Below, one piece after another: positions 18,420 to 28,983 of a stretch of DNA of 46,185 nt (within the stretch, counting starts at the first letter, position 1; each line of letters starts with the position of its first letter). This DNA comes from Rhodopirellula sp. (GTDB lineage: Bacteria; Planctomycetota; Planctomycetia; Pirellulales; Pirellulaceae). Made by a program: the position numbers and the translations under genes. The notes under the pieces are model-generated. The model ran no database searches. It was not told the origin of the DNA and saw only the letters and a program-made list of their open reading frames with translations. Where the stretch lies: assembly GCA_002701385.1 (NCBI GenBank), contig NZVD01000057.1, forward strand, positions 1-46,185. The letters are read 5' to 3'.

Positions 18420-20198
18420 CTAAAGACTCTTAAGGAACTGAACCAGGTCACGCACTTGATCGTCATTCAACTCGTTGCCACCGAACTCACCCGCCGGATG
18501 ACCATGCTTGGTAAATACACTTTCAAGCGTCTTAGCTGAGTTATCGTGAAAGAAATGCACGCGTTGCCCAACGCCAATTAGACTCGGAGGGTTAAATGCC
18601 GTGTTCCCCTCCTTATCAGTTAGCCCAACGTCAAATAACTCCTTTGTTGTATAAGTGGGAGGTGCGTGACAGTTATGGCAGTTACTTTGCATGAACACCT
18701 GCTTACCACGTTGGATCGCCTGCGTGTCCACACTGCCTCGTGCCACGTCAATCGAAGGAGGACGTTGGAGTGTCGAGACGAACTTCGCAATCTGCTTCAA
18801 CTGTTCAGGTGTTGGCTCGTCATCCATTTGCATCGTAATACGTAACGAATTTTGAATCTGCTGTTCTAAATCTTTCGCCTGACCGTTCCAGGCGAACGGT
18901 GCTGTGCCCGATTTACCCAGTAACGAAAAGACACGTTTGGGAGCTCCAAACGACTTATCACTGAAATTGTCATTCACCATCCCGTTCGTGTGACCTTCGG
19001 TATGACAGCTATTGCAGCTCATCCAGCCATCATGAGACAACTTTGCATTGAAGAACAACAATTCACCTTTATCCGCTTCGGTCAACTCTGGCTGTTTACC
19101 AAGTGAATACTCCAGAGATTCCTGCTCTTCCAAATTCACAACGGAAATTGAATCACCAAACATATTGGCAACATAGACGAGTCCCCGCGCCTCATCGATT
19201 TTCAGGTCCACCGGACGTAGACCAACCGGTAGTCGTTGCAGGCTAAAGTCGTCTTCTTTACCGTATGCAATCTCTCCCACGCCTCCCAATGTTACGACGA
19301 CGATCCCATCGTTAGAGACAGTTACCTGAGATGGGTCTCCAGTCGCGTTACCGGCTTCGCCAAGAGGATGCATATGAGCTCCTGTATATAGCTCCTCTCC
19401 ACCCTTGAGTACGCTTTCCACTTTCAGCCAACGCAGATCGTTGGACATCAGCAGTCCCCAGTGCACGTCATTTCTAACTGTATGGGCTAGTTCATTTAAC
19501 ATTTGATGCGCGACGATTAACATTTTTCCGTCCGCACTAATCTGTAAGCCCCTGACATTGTGGCCAGGAAATACTCGTTTACCTAAAGCTTTCACATTTC
19601 CCTGCACCGCGTGTTCGATATCAAACAGCATGAGATTGCCACCAAAACAGTCTCCTACAACCATATGTTTTTGATCAGGCAGGAAGACAATATTATGCGG
19701 AGTAAACTCCATATCCAGCTTTTGCAACAATTCAGATTCCGACGGATGCTTCGGATTCACTTTTAAAACGGCTAATTGCCGAGACCACATTCCACTGACA
19801 AAGAGTAGACCTTGATTGGGTTCATACTGTAGATGGCGTGGATAAGCACAAACCTGAATATCTGCCAGAGGTGCTACTGAGTTGTCACGCACCTCATACA
19901 GGCTGACAAGGTGGGTCGCTTCATTGGTGATCGCGATAATATTCGTCCCAGTGATAACCTCCATATCCGTTGGCTTACCACCTAACGCTACTTCATTAAC
20001 CACTTGTCGATCAGTGAGGTTAAAGAACGATAGGGAAGCACTGCGTTGATTGAGAACAACCAACTGATCTAAATCTGACAAGTGCTCTAACGCCACCGGA
20101 CGTCGCAGTGTACGAACTTCCATTAACTGGTCAGCTGCATCCAACGACGGGGACAAACAAACTGCCGCCAACATGATGATTGAGAAAAAACGACTCAT
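18420..20198 (-). CDS. Exported beta-propeller di-heme c-type cytochrome
   Basis: With the start at 20198 the protein has 592 residues, a signal peptide of about 22 residues, and a beta-propeller (about 30-360) of YVTN-like repeats such as LVYVANMFGDSISVVNL. A C-terminal di-heme cytochrome-c-peroxidase-like domain follows, with CNSCH at 395-399 and CHNCH at 507-511. The layout suggests periplasmic electron transfer, but whether it is an oxidase, a peroxidase or a protein binder cannot be told. Position 20198 is chosen because it has an AGGAAG ribosome site and a signal peptide; an upstream frame to 20330 overlaps the DUF1501 gene. It follows the DUF1501 and PSD1 genes in one direction. Confidence 0.85.
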   Translation of the reverse strand: MSRFFSIIMLAAVCLSPSLDAADQLMEVRTLRRPVALEHLSDLDQLVVLNQRSASLSFFNLTDRQVVNEVALGGKPTDMEVITGTNIIAITNEATHLVSLYEVRDNSVAPLADIQVCAYPRHLQYEPNQGLLFVSGMWSRQLAVLKVNPKHPSESELLQKLDMEFTPHNIVFLPDQKHMVVGDCFGGNLMLFDIEHAVQGNVKALGKRVFPGHNVRGLQISADGKMLIVAHQMLNELAHTVRNDVHWGLLMSNDLRWLKVESVLKGGEELYTGAHMHPLGEAGNATGDPSQVTVSNDGIVVVTLGGVGEIAYGKEDDFSLQRLPVGLRPVDLKIDEARGLVYVANMFGDSISVVNLEEQESLEYSLGKQPELTEADKGELLFFNAKLSHDGWMSCNSCHTEGHTNGMVNDNFSDKSFGAPKRVFSLLGKSGTAPFAWNGQAKDLEQQIQNSLRITMQMDDEPTPEQLKQIAKFVSTLQRPPSIDVARGSVDTQAIQRGKQVFMQSNCHNCHAPPTYTTKELFDVGLTDKEGNTAFNPPSLIGVGQRVHFFHDNSAKTLESVFTKHGHPAGEFGGNELNDDQVRDLVQFLKSL

Positions 20199-20292
20199 AA
20201 ACTTCCTTTGGAGGAATTCAAACCAAACTTTCCTGCTATGCTCATTATCCCGTAATTCACGTTTTGAGAAAAGTGAATTATGAGTCTGATTT

Positions 20293-21711
20293 CTATGACA
20301 ATATCTGCTGGACAGGTTCACCTGCCACATCTGTCAGTCGAAATTGACGTCCCTGATACTTGTAAGTTAATGCCGTGTGGTCCATTCCCAAAAGATGTAA
20401 AACGGTTGCATGAAAGTCATGGACAGAGACCGGATCTTTGGTAATCGAGAATCCCAAGTCATCGGACTCACCTACCCGCACACCGCCACGGACCCCACCA
20501 CCTGCCATCCAAATAGAAAAACAGTCTTTGTGGTGATCTCGGCCGGCGCTGCTCAATGCCCCCTGTACCATGGGGGTTCGCCCAAATTCACTACCACAGA
20601 TGACCAGGGTATCATCCAGCAACCCGCGTTGCTTGAGATCTTTGAGTAGTGCAGCAATTGGTTGATCTACCGATTTGGCTTTATTCTGGATGGACTTCTC
20701 GATATTGCTATGGTGATCCCAACCCTGATCAAAGAGCTGTACAAACCTTACACCACGCTCAACCAAACGTCGTGCAAGCAAACAATTATTCGCAAATCCT
20801 GTCGCGTTCGGTTTTGAACCATACAAAGCGTGCGTGTCTTCAGTCTCTCCGCTTGTATCCATTAAGTCTGGTACTGAGGACTGCATTTTATACGCCATCT
20901 CGTACTGGCCAATCCTAGTGGCAATTTCCGGATCACCCAAGTCGAGCAGTTGTTCCCGATTGAGTTGATTAATCGTATCGACGATCTTCCGGCGGTCTGC
21001 CTTCTTAACTCCCCTAGGATTCGAGAGAAATAGCACGGGATCCCCTGATGCGCGAAATTCAACGCCTTGATAAATCGTGGGGAGGAATCCACTGCCCCAC
21101 ATACTGTTACCAGCACCACCTACACTTCCGGTTACCATCACGACAAACGAAGGTAGATTCTCATTTTCGCTTCCTAGTCCATAGGTCACCCAGGATCCCA
21201 TGCTAGGCCTTCCAAACCGACCGAACCCTGTTTGCATAAATAACTGAGCTGGAGAGTGGTTAATCTGCTCGCCATGCATCGTTTCAATCACGGCGATATC
21301 GTCTGCCAAAGCGCCAATTTCCGGAATCAACTCGGAAAAAGTCTGGCCGCTTTCACCAAACTGGCGGAACTTAAACTGAGATCCATACATTTTGGGACGA
21401 CTGCGAATGAAGGCAAACTGCTGACTGTTAAACAACTCTTCCGGACAGAGCTCCCCAGTCATTTCTCGCAGCTTGGGCTTATCCACATATAAATCTAACT
21501 GGCTGGGTGCTCCAATCATGTGGATGTAGATAACACTTTTGGCCCTGGCTGGATAATCACTGTGTCGAGCCCTCAACGGATTATCAAATGAGGGTTCTGT
21601 CGCTCCCACGTCATTGCCTAGCAGGCTCATTAACGCAGACGCCCCCAGGCCCATTCCTCCAGTGCGAAACAGCTCGCGACGAGTTAATTCCAGATTGAGA
21701 TCCTTGGTCAT
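20293..21711 (-). CDS. DUF1501 family protein, Tat-exported
   Basis: The 472-residue protein has an N-terminal twin-arginine signal ([21 protein letters not shown] at 11-12) and the family markers [14 protein letters not shown], the [10 protein letters not shown] segment, and SEFGRTP followed by GRDHHKD. DUF1501 has an alkaline-phosphatase-superfamily-like fold and is very abundant in planctomycetes; its activity is not known. It begins 2 nt after the PSD1 gene stop (21714), so the two are almost certainly co-transcribed. It is less similar to the three other DUF1501 proteins here than two of those are to each other. Confidence 0.93.
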   Translation of the reverse strand: MTKDLNLELTRRELFRTGGMGLGASALMSLLGNDVGATEPSFDNPLRARHSDYPARAKSVIYIHMIGAPSQLDLYVDKPKLREMTGELCPEELFNSQQFAFIRSRPKMYGSQFKFRQFGESGQTFSELIPEIGALADDIAVIETMHGEQINHSPAQLFMQTGFGRFGRPSMGSWVTYGLGSENENLPSFVVMVTGSVGGAGNSMWGSGFLPTIYQGVEFRASGDPVLFLSNPRGVKKADRRKIVDTINQLNREQLLDLGDPEIATRIGQYEMAYKMQSSVPDLMDTSGETEDTHALYGSKPNATGFANNCLLARRLVERGVRFVQLFDQGWDHHSNIEKSIQNKAKSVDQPIAALLKDLKQRGLLDDTLVICGSEFGRTPMVQGALSSAGRDHHKDCFSIWMAGGGVRGGVRVGESDDLGFSITKDPVSVHDFHATVLHLLGMDHTALTYKYQGRQFRLTDVAGEPVQQILS

Positions 21712-21713
21712 TA

Positions 21714-24700
21714 CTAATTCCTCGTAATCGTCTCGTCTAGATTTAACAGTACATTGGCCAAGTAATACCAGGCCCCCAATTCTGCCGAAGCAGATTTGTC
21801 CTTTTGCCCTACTAACTCCATTAAATCTGCAGGACGGTCTGAGAGTTGGGCGACCGTTTCAATATACAGCTTGGATAAAATATCCACTTCCGGCTCACTC
21901 GGTTTGCGGGAAACCGTACGCATAAATGCATAGGACACCATCTCTCGTAAGCTGACAGCTCCATCTCGCTGCCTCTGATGAAGATGCTGTCCCAATGCCT
22001 GAGTCATTTCCCAGTACATTGGATCGTTGAGTAGAGTTAAAGCCTGAAGCGGAGTGTTTGTACGACTACGGCTGACCACGCAAGAGGTTCGATCAGGAGC
22101 ATCAAAATTGGTGAAGGCCGGGTACGGTGCACTCCGACGCCAAATAACGTAAACTCCCCGTCGATAACGATCGGTCTGTTGGCTCGTATTGTATTTGGGA
22201 GCGTTACGTCCCACATGCCTCCAGATACCTGCTGGCTGGGGAGGATAGATCGGCTCGCCGCCCATTTGTAATTCCAGCAAACCGCTAATCTGTAACATGG
22301 TATCTCTAATCCCTTCGGCACTCATACGCATACGTGGCATTCTGGCTAACCATCGATTAGTGGGATCCAACTCCTGTAAATCAGGACGTGCTTTAGAATT
22401 TTGTTGATAAGTCGCTGAGTTGACAATCAAGCGGTGAATATGTTTCATCGACCAACCTTGTTCCATGAATTCCACCGCAAGCCAGTCCAGTAACTCCGGA
22501 TGCGTTGGTAGATCACCCTGACTACCAAAGTCTTCTTCGGTCACCACCATACCTTTACCAAAGAATTCAGCCCACCAACGATTGACCGTCACTCTGGCGA
22601 CTAGAGGATTTTCCGGCGAGACCAACCACCGAGCCAGCTCTAATCGATCTCGCTGTTCAGAATCTTCCTCTAATTGAGCATGCAAAATCGACGGCGTAGA
22701 TGCCAAAACTCGATCTCCATTGTTTTTGTATTCACCTCGAATCAGGAGATAAGTTTCACGCGGCTTCTCCATCTCGGACATCACCAGAGCAGTCGGAGCC
22801 TGTAACGCAAGCAGTGCTTTTTCTGCGTCTGTAACCGCCTTCTGTGCCTGCACGTACTCGGGTTGTAACTTCAGAAAAGCATTATGTAATTCCTGCTCTT
22901 CTTTGGCATTTCGCTCAAGTTTGGCAGCTAAATCCAAAATTCGCTTAGAAGGAGCATTGGACTTTCGTTGACCAGTCATGGCAGACAACCGCACACGTCC
23001 AATCACTCGGCTGCCTCCATAATTCATTACCAGTCGCGCTTTCAATGTGATCGGACTGTCAGATTCAATCGCCTCCTGGATCAAAAACTCTGCAGAGTGT
23101 GGTTTCGAGAATTGAGGAGCAATTGCCCAGGCCGTACTCTCATCACCATCGATTGCCTTACTAACTTCAAAATTAGTTTGCGAGAAGTCAGCTAACGCAT
23201 CACTGAGTTTTAGAACATTACCACCGTGATGCAGAGTGAATTCCTGTAATACAAAATTGGGGCGTTCGGCGGTAAATCGCCCCGGCCCTTTTCCAGGCAA
23301 TTCGTCATGAGTCAGGGCTTCCAATTTGAAACCAGTAATTTCGGGCAAGTCCGATGTAAACTCAATTTCATAGACGTCTTTATCAGGGTTCTCACCTGTG
23401 GATAGAACGGAATGATCTTCGAGGATTTTCAATGTCGCTCCATTAGTCGACACCGCGTTAGTAGCTCGGAGTATATGCCACTCTTGTGATTCGGTAGACT
23501 GTGTCTTCATTTCCTGAAGCCACTGCCCGTATCCTTCGTCGAACTGAGCCGTTACTTTTTCCAGGTCTTTCTGGACTGATTGCTTCTTTTCTTCAGCAGC
23601 AATATATTTTCGTCGCTCTTTCAGAGAACGGTTTACATTAATCGTCGGGCCATAGAAGTTAAAGGCTGAGCTCTTCCCGCTGACTTCTATGGGCGTGTTA
23701 TTGAAGTAGGCAAGTAACTCGTAATACTCCTTCTGACTGAATGGATCGTATTTGTGGTTATGACACTGCGAGCACTCAATCGTCGAACCTAGCCAAACAG
23801 TGGCGGTGGTATTGACCCGGTCGATCACCTGATTGAGCCGACTTAATTCCGGATCAGTTCCTCCTTCTACATTGAGTGTCGTCAACCGATGAAACCCGGT
23901 CGCAATCTGCTGGGACTGAGTAGGTTCGTCCAACAGGTCCCCGGCAATTTGTTCAATCGTAAACTGATCGAACGGCATATCGTTATTTAATGCATTAATC
24001 ACCCAGTCTCTGAAAGGCCATACGTTTCTGTATTGATCGGCCTGATACCCATTGCTATCTGCATAGCGAGCCAAATCGAGCCATGGACGAGCCCATCGCA
24101 CTCCATATTGAGGAGAAGCGAGAAGCCCTTCCACCAACTTTTGATAAGCATCAGGAGAGCTGTCATTAACAAAATGCTCAACTTGCTCATAGGTAGGCGG
24201 ATATCCAACGAGATCCAGGTAGACTCTGCGAACTAATCGACGCTGATCGATCCTTGATGAAGGACTGATGCCCTTTGAATCCAGCTTTTGTAATATGAAA
24301 TAATCAAGTGGATTGAGAGGCCATTGAAAGTCAGAAACCATTGGGAGTTCCGGACGAGATGGTGAAACATAGGCCCAGTGTCTGCTGATTTCGGTCGCAT
24401 CCGAACCGACAGAATCCGGCCACTTAGCTCCTTGTTCAATCCACTGGCGAATGACATCAATTTGATCTTCCGCCAGAGCTTCCTTTTCTGCCGGCATTCG
24501 TTCCCCTTCTGCTGCTGTTACCAGACGAAGGTAAAGTGGACTTTGGTCTGGTTTACCAGACACAATGCCGATCCCGGTAATTCCACCTCGAAAAGCAAGC
24601 GTTTTAGCATCCAGTCTTAAATTACCTTCATGAATCGCCTCACCATGACAATCAAAGCAGTTTGATTGCAGGATTGGCCATACCTGCTTCTCGAAGTCTA

Positions 24701-24776
24701 TCTGTTGTGCAATGGCCTGAGTCGAAACTAACGCCAAGCTCACCAGTGCGGTATAAATGGAGGTTCGTCGAATCAC
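21714..24776 (-). CDS. PSCyt1/DUF1549/DUF1553 (PSD1) protein with two heme motifs
   Basis: The 1020-residue protein has a signal peptide (about 1-23). It then has an N-terminal cytochrome-like PSCyt1 domain with CFDCH at 40-44, a DUF1549 (PSCyt2) domain from about 152 with ECSQCH at 334-339, and a coiled-coil linker. A beta-rich insert follows (about 450-640, discoidin-like by pattern), with the C-terminal DUF1553 (PSD1) domain containing [23 protein letters not shown] and [11 protein letters not shown]. These families were described from Rhodopirellula; they pair with DUF1501 and are of unknown function. It is the first gene of a three-gene unit. Confidence 0.93.
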   Translation of the reverse strand: MIRRTSIYTALVSLALVSTQAIAQQIDFEKQVWPILQSNCFDCHGEAIHEGNLRLDAKTLAFRGGITGIGIVSGKPDQSPLYLRLVTAAEGERMPAEKEALAEDQIDVIRQWIEQGAKWPDSVGSDATEISRHWAYVSPSRPELPMVSDFQWPLNPLDYFILQKLDSKGISPSSRIDQRRLVRRVYLDLVGYPPTYEQVEHFVNDSSPDAYQKLVEGLLASPQYGVRWARPWLDLARYADSNGYQADQYRNVWPFRDWVINALNNDMPFDQFTIEQIAGDLLDEPTQSQQIATGFHRLTTLNVEGGTDPELSRLNQVIDRVNTTATVWLGSTIECSQCHNHKYDPFSQKEYYELLAYFNNTPIEVSGKSSAFNFYGPTINVNRSLKERRKYIAAEEKKQSVQKDLEKVTAQFDEGYGQWLQEMKTQSTESQEWHILRATNAVSTNGATLKILEDHSVLSTGENPDKDVYEIEFTSDLPEITGFKLEALTHDELPGKGPGRFTAERPNFVLQEFTLHHGGNVLKLSDALADFSQTNFEVSKAIDGDESTAWAIAPQFSKPHSAEFLIQEAIESDSPITLKARLVMNYGGSRVIGRVRLSAMTGQRKSNAPSKRILDLAAKLERNAKEEQELHNAFLKLQPEYVQAQKAVTDAEKALLALQAPTALVMSEMEKPRETYLLIRGEYKNNGDRVLASTPSILHAQLEEDSEQRDRLELARWLVSPENPLVARVTVNRWWAEFFGKGMVVTEEDFGSQGDLPTHPELLDWLAVEFMEQGWSMKHIHRLIVNSATYQQNSKARPDLQELDPTNRWLARMPRMRMSAEGIRDTMLQISGLLELQMGGEPIYPPQPAGIWRHVGRNAPKYNTSQQTDRYRRGVYVIWRRSAPYPAFTNFDAPDRTSCVVSRSRTNTPLQALTLLNDPMYWEMTQALGQHLHQRQRDGAVSLREMVSYAFMRTVSRKPSEPEVDILSKLYIETVAQLSDRPADLMELVGQKDKSASAELGAWYYLANVLLNLDETITRN

Positions 24777-24884
24777 CTAACTCAGTACCTGCCAGGAAGG
24801 ATTTCAGAAATTGATACTTCTATTCTAATTCAAGAATTAAATCCGGACGAGTTGATATTCCGAGCTGCATTACCCTGTTAATAG

Positions 24885-24917
24885 CAAAAGCCCGAGGATC
24901 TAACCCTCGGGCTATTA
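24885..24917 (-). terminator. Hairpin terminator after the ThuA gene
   Basis: AGCCCGAGG (24889-24897) and CCTCGGGCT (24905-24913) form a 9-bp perfect stem with a 7-nt loop, 51 nt beyond the ThuA stop. On the minus strand it is followed by TTTTGC, a short U-tract. The position and stem strength favour a terminator for the Gfo-ceramidase-ThuA unit. Confidence 0.75.
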
Positions 24918-24963
24918 CCAATCCGATTAACTCCGGAGCTAGTTGGTCAATTTTAATTCCGCT

Positions 24964-25845
24964 TTAGTTGCCACTTGGACGTTTTGAAATTTTGTCCATC
25001 GTTGGAAAATCCTTAGGAATCTTCTGAGTCACCTTACCAGTTGCTGCCCACTCTGCACCTCGCTGCAACGTCGTAATAAATCCAACACACTCCTGCGAAT
25101 AGATGCCATGCCCCATGGGAGTATGGAAGACGCGGCCTTTACCATAATCTACAGTGAAGATCATTGGTTCGTGACGTCCTGTACCACCAAAGTCCTTAGA
25201 TCCATAAGCAGTTGCCAGCACGGTCATATTTTCCGCCGGCCCACGCAATAGATCATAGAGTTCGTCTTTTTCATGTAACCAGGCACCTGGCATACCCTTA
25301 GTGATTGGATGTTCACTGTTTCGGACCGTCACGACGAATGGGTGTTGAGATCCGTGATTCCCACCACGTCCTGGAGATGTGTCACGGATTAATTTGCCAT
25401 CGGTATTTACATAGATGTACGGCCCTGACTTTTCGTTCCGTCCACCCCAGCCTCCTAGGCCAATCGCTTCGTTGTATTCCTTCCAATTTCCAAAGGCATT
25501 GTTAGCAGCATGTACGACGACAAATCCGCCACCACCTTTGATGTATTCAATGAAAGCCTTCTGAGTCGCTTCTGGCCAGTGAGCTCCATTATAGTTCGAA
25601 ACCACTACGTCATAATCTGTAAAGGTCGGTGCAAAGTCCGGGTCCGATCCACTCTTGGCCGTCGTGGCCACGTCGACCTGAAACAACCCTGTTTCCTCCA
25701 AATACCCTTTCATCATTTGAGTAGTTTTTGGCCAAACACCATGATTGTTTTGCCCTTCAATAATCAGAGCTTTCATTTTGGCCTGGGCAGCGATAGTCAT
25801 GGTGAAAACCAACAACAATGCAAGAAGGTTTACTCGGCGAGACAT
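24964..25845 (-). CDS. ThuA domain-containing secreted protein
   Basis: The 293-residue protein has a signal peptide (about 1-22) and a ThuA-like glutamine-amidotransferase fold: KALIIEGQNNHGVWPKTTQMM near the N-terminus, then DYDVVVSNYNGAHWPEATQKAFIEYIKGGGGFVVVHAANNAF, and the GRVFHTPMGHG segment near the C-terminus. ThuA proteins are linked to sugar use in several bacteria, but no reaction has been proved. The start at 25845 is ATG with GGAGA seven bases ahead; a TTG 12 bases upstream would put that site inside the gene. It is the last gene of the Gfo-ceramidase-ThuA group and is followed by a hairpin. Confidence 0.88.
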   Translation of the reverse strand: MSRRVNLLALLLVFTMTIAAQAKMKALIIEGQNNHGVWPKTTQMMKGYLEETGLFQVDVATTAKSGSDPDFAPTFTDYDVVVSNYNGAHWPEATQKAFIEYIKGGGGFVVVHAANNAFGNWKEYNEAIGLGGWGGRNEKSGPYIYVNTDGKLIRDTSPGRGGNHGSQHPFVVTVRNSEHPITKGMPGAWLHEKDELYDLLRGPAENMTVLATAYGSKDFGGTGRHEPMIFTVDYGKGRVFHTPMGHGIYSQECVGFITTLQRGAEWAATGKVTQKIPKDFPTMDKISKRPSGN

Positions 25846-25940
25846 TTTGTTCTCCAAAAGAATTCATGAGTGATGAGTATAGGACTTGTGCAAATCAATA
25901 TACCAGCATTCACAACGCTGTTTAGACTACCTGCCGGCAA

Positions 25941-27368
25941 TTATTTGTCGACACCTTTAGCTTGCTCGAGCAGCTCGAGCAATTCGTATTTAATCAACGG
26001 TTCGGCGTAAACACCCAAACAGCTACTCCGCGCACGCCAGGTTGTGTAGCCGCCCAAAGCGTGTTGTTCCGGGGGAGGGATATAACCAAAGGCACCATTG
26101 GCTAGCGAGATAGTATAGGTGGCATCAAACGGGCTGTACTTCTTAATACTAAGTCCCGTCTCTGCAAATACCTCGTTGGGAATGGCTCCAATACCCAATG
26201 TGCCAATCTTGATTGCCTGGAGTGTGATATTTCTGGTCTTGGGCATCTTGCTAAGAATGATCGTTTCAAGCGCGTAAACTTCTTCGGTGGTCTTAGGCTT
26301 ACGCATCGAAATCCAGTCTGACACAAATTCCTGAGCGGCACTGACTTCTTCTGCCGTCGGAAAACGCACGGCAACTTCAAGTTCTTTTTCCTTCATCGAT
26401 AACGGAAGCCACTGGTGATACTCAATCGTTCCATACGCTTTCATGGCAGCCGCTGCTACGTCCTCAGCAACACTAAATCGGTCGAATTTCCGCCGTTCGT
26501 TTCGTTTGTAATCGGCCAACCAGGTATCACCACTTGTCCCGTTGGCAATCATGGCAACTGTCGGACGACCCTCATCTCCTGACGGAAGTTGTTCCTCAAT
26601 AATTCCTGCAAACAGCCCAAAATAGTCTGCTGAAATATTCGGAGCTCCTGCATAATGCATCGAATAGGCCGACATGAAGGCAATTTGTTTACCGGCAAGC
26701 GTTTGCAGGGAGATGACAGGGATATCCGGATCTTCCAGGCCAGTTTCACGAATCGCATCCGGATTGTTGTAACCTGGGTGCATACGAGCTCGATCATTCT
26801 TCGTGCCACCAAACCGGTTTGTTGGTGCAACTCCCTCTTTCATGAGCCACCGGCGAGTGGCGACATTTACTTCGTCTCTACCCATTGCAAAGCCAATCCG
26901 AGCCGGTTGTCGATTGGCGTTTGCCTGTTCAATTGCTTTAGCAATCTGGCCTGGTAGAAAGGCCTCATAACGAGCATCCACGCCAGTGCCTAGAACAGCG
27001 ATAACAGAAGGCGCACTATGACAGTGAGTAGCCGAGATCAATATATTTTCCGCAGCGATCCCGGTTTTAGCGGCAGCCTGGGCTTTCGCTTTATCAAGCA
27101 AGTCACGTGGCATCATGCAACTGTCTACCAGCACCATGGCAATCTTGGTTTCCCCATCATCCATCACGACAGCGCGGACATGCAACGGGTCATTCACCTC
27201 CTCCACCAAGCGTTCCAGCATAGAACCATTTACAATGGCAGGAAGATGTTGTGGAGTCGCATCCACCCGAGCAGCTCCAGCCTGAAATACGTTATCTGCG
27301 GCTTGGGCTGCACAAGCTGAAAACAAAATAACAGCGACTGACGACAGCCAGCGACTTGACGTGATCAT
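25941..27368 (-). CDS. Neutral/alkaline ceramidase-like (N-terminal domain) secreted protein
   Basis: The 475-residue protein has a signal peptide (about 1-24) and matches the N-terminal domain of neutral ceramidases, which hydrolyse the amide of ceramide: GAARVDATP, the RAVVMDDGETKIAMVLVDSC strand and ATHCHSAP (His115 and His117, likely zinc ligands). An NGTSGD segment occupies the place of the NxGD catalytic region. At 475 residues it is shorter than the 650-residue ceramidases, as is usual in planctomycetes, so the substrate may well not be ceramide. It starts 4 nt after the Gfo/Idh/MocA stop, so the two are in one operon. Confidence 0.82.
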   Translation of the reverse strand: MITSSRWLSSVAVILFSACAAQAADNVFQAGAARVDATPQHLPAIVNGSMLERLVEEVNDPLHVRAVVMDDGETKIAMVLVDSCMMPRDLLDKAKAQAAAKTGIAAENILISATHCHSAPSVIAVLGTGVDARYEAFLPGQIAKAIEQANANRQPARIGFAMGRDEVNVATRRWLMKEGVAPTNRFGGTKNDRARMHPGYNNPDAIRETGLEDPDIPVISLQTLAGKQIAFMSAYSMHYAGAPNISADYFGLFAGIIEEQLPSGDEGRPTVAMIANGTSGDTWLADYKRNERRKFDRFSVAEDVAAAAMKAYGTIEYHQWLPLSMKEKELEVAVRFPTAEEVSAAQEFVSDWISMRKPKTTEEVYALETIILSKMPKTRNITLQAIKIGTLGIGAIPNEVFAETGLSIKKYSPFDATYTISLANGAFGYIPPPEQHALGGYTTWRARSSCLGVYAEPLIKYELLELLEQAKGVDK

Positions 27369-27372
27369 AGTT

Positions 27373-28818
27373 TTAGACCTGTTCCGGCACCACGTACGGA
27401 GCTCGATACTTCCGTGTTAGCATCGCGTCCGCCTGCTTGTCCCCAATAAATTTCTCCTTCACAGGATCAAATTTCAGGTCACGTCCGATGGCATAGTTAT
27501 TCTCTGCCAGATCAATATTAACTGCCTTTAGATTGTGTTTCAGCATAGCCAGAGAATCCACAATCGTTTCGTTGTTATTGTAGGGATTCTCGTCCTTGAG
27601 CAACGAATCCCGTTTACCCAGACGATAGGAAATATTAGCCAGATGACAGAGAGCACTCGAGTAATGAGCCACTTCCGCATCACAGTTAATGTCCTCATTC
27701 TTGCGGCTGCGTACTGCCTGAATAAAGCTACCAAAAGCACCACCCGGTGTAACCGGATCTGCTTCGGCTCGAATGGGCTCTCCTTTATCGCTGCCGTTGG
27801 CATAAAAAGAACCACCTTTGATGACACCTTCAGTGGTGTAGTATTCGTTGGTGACCATCCGCTCAGGCGAACCTTCTTTACCTACCAAGCCGCGAGTTTC
27901 AAATAGTAGAATCGCGTCTTCATATTCATAGACACTGACCTGCATATTGGGTGTTTCACCCTGATCCTTTTCGCCGGGAACATAACGGCCCCCGACACTC
28001 CAGATGCGTTTGGGCAGCGTTGAGTCTTTAATAGCCCAACGTGCAATGTCCATTTCATGAACGCCCTGATTTCCCGTGTCGCCGTTTCCGGTATCCCAGA
28101 ACCAGTGCCAATTGTAAGTGTGTAGATTGCCGTGATAATCCTGTAACGGCGCGGGACCTAACCACAGATCCCAATCCAGTTCCTTCGGAGGTGTGGCAAC
28201 CGGTTTGTGTCCAATCGACCAACGTGGTTTACAGCAATATCCTTTGGAGACTAACAGCTTTCCATATTTGCCGGATTGGACAGCAGCAATTTCATTGGCT
28301 TTTCCCTGGCTGGAACGATTCTGAGTTCCATGCTGTACGATACGTTTATACTTCGCGGCAGCTTCGACACATTTACGTCCTTCAAAGACATTGTGCGAAA
28401 TTGGTTTTTCTACATACACATCCTTGCCTGCCTGACAGGCCCAGATGGTGATTAGCGAGTGCCAGTGGTTACAAGTCGCAACGGTGATGACATCGAGATT
28501 CTTATCTTCCAGAGCTTCTCGAATGTCCTGGACGCAGGTTGGTGTGTTACCACCTTTGTCACGTACCATTTTACTACGTGAGTCAAAGAGTCTAGTATCC
28601 GGGTCAATTAGATAGCTTACCTCCACACCATCCATCGGAGCAAAGCCTCCGATGTGTGATGTACCACGGCCATTGATACCTGCGACTCCAACCTGAATTC
28701 TGTCGTTCGCTCCTAATACCTGCCGGGACGATTTCGTACCCGCTACAGTAAACAGTGCGAATGCGGAGGAGGCTGCTCCGGTCTTTTTTACAAACTCACG
28801 TCGGTCCAATTTCGACAT
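27373..28818 (-). CDS. Gfo/Idh/MocA family oxidoreductase, Tat-exported
   Basis: The 481-residue protein has a Tat-like signal (LDRREFVKKTGAASSAFALF). A Rossmann domain then begins at IQVGVAGINGRGTSHI, with VYVEKPISHNVFEGR carrying the conserved EKP lysine near residue 144, and a C-terminal alpha/beta domain. This family uses NAD(P) to oxidise or reduce sugars and cyclitols. The signal suggests periplasmic action with a cofactor loaded before export. The start at 28818 is preferred because a GGAG lies upstream; TTG at 28833 is less likely. It begins a unit with the ceramidase-like and ThuA genes. Confidence 0.9.
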   Translation of the reverse strand: MSKLDRREFVKKTGAASSAFALFTVAGTKSSRQVLGANDRIQVGVAGINGRGTSHIGGFAPMDGVEVSYLIDPDTRLFDSRSKMVRDKGGNTPTCVQDIREALEDKNLDVITVATCNHWHSLITIWACQAGKDVYVEKPISHNVFEGRKCVEAAAKYKRIVQHGTQNRSSQGKANEIAAVQSGKYGKLLVSKGYCCKPRWSIGHKPVATPPKELDWDLWLGPAPLQDYHGNLHTYNWHWFWDTGNGDTGNQGVHEMDIARWAIKDSTLPKRIWSVGGRYVPGEKDQGETPNMQVSVYEYEDAILLFETRGLVGKEGSPERMVTNEYYTTEGVIKGGSFYANGSDKGEPIRAEADPVTPGGAFGSFIQAVRSRKNEDINCDAEVAHYSSALCHLANISYRLGKRDSLLKDENPYNNNETIVDSLAMLKHNLKAVNIDLAENNYAIGRDLKFDPVKEKFIGDKQADAMLTRKYRAPYVVPEQV

Positions 28819-28983
28819 CACTCCGGTCTCCAAATAGAGTTTCCAAACATTATTGCGTCAGGTGATATTAGACTTCATTTGAGATCGAGATTCCAGCCAA
28901 AGCCCTGCTACTTAACGGTCACATGACCAACGTGACCAATTGTCTAACTGGTTAAATGGCGAAATCGTTCAATGGCTAGGTAT

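Noticed and set aside
20199-20330. 44-codon extension of the cytochrome gene
   Set aside because: It overlaps the DUF1501 gene and precedes a clear signal peptide with a ribosome site at 20198.
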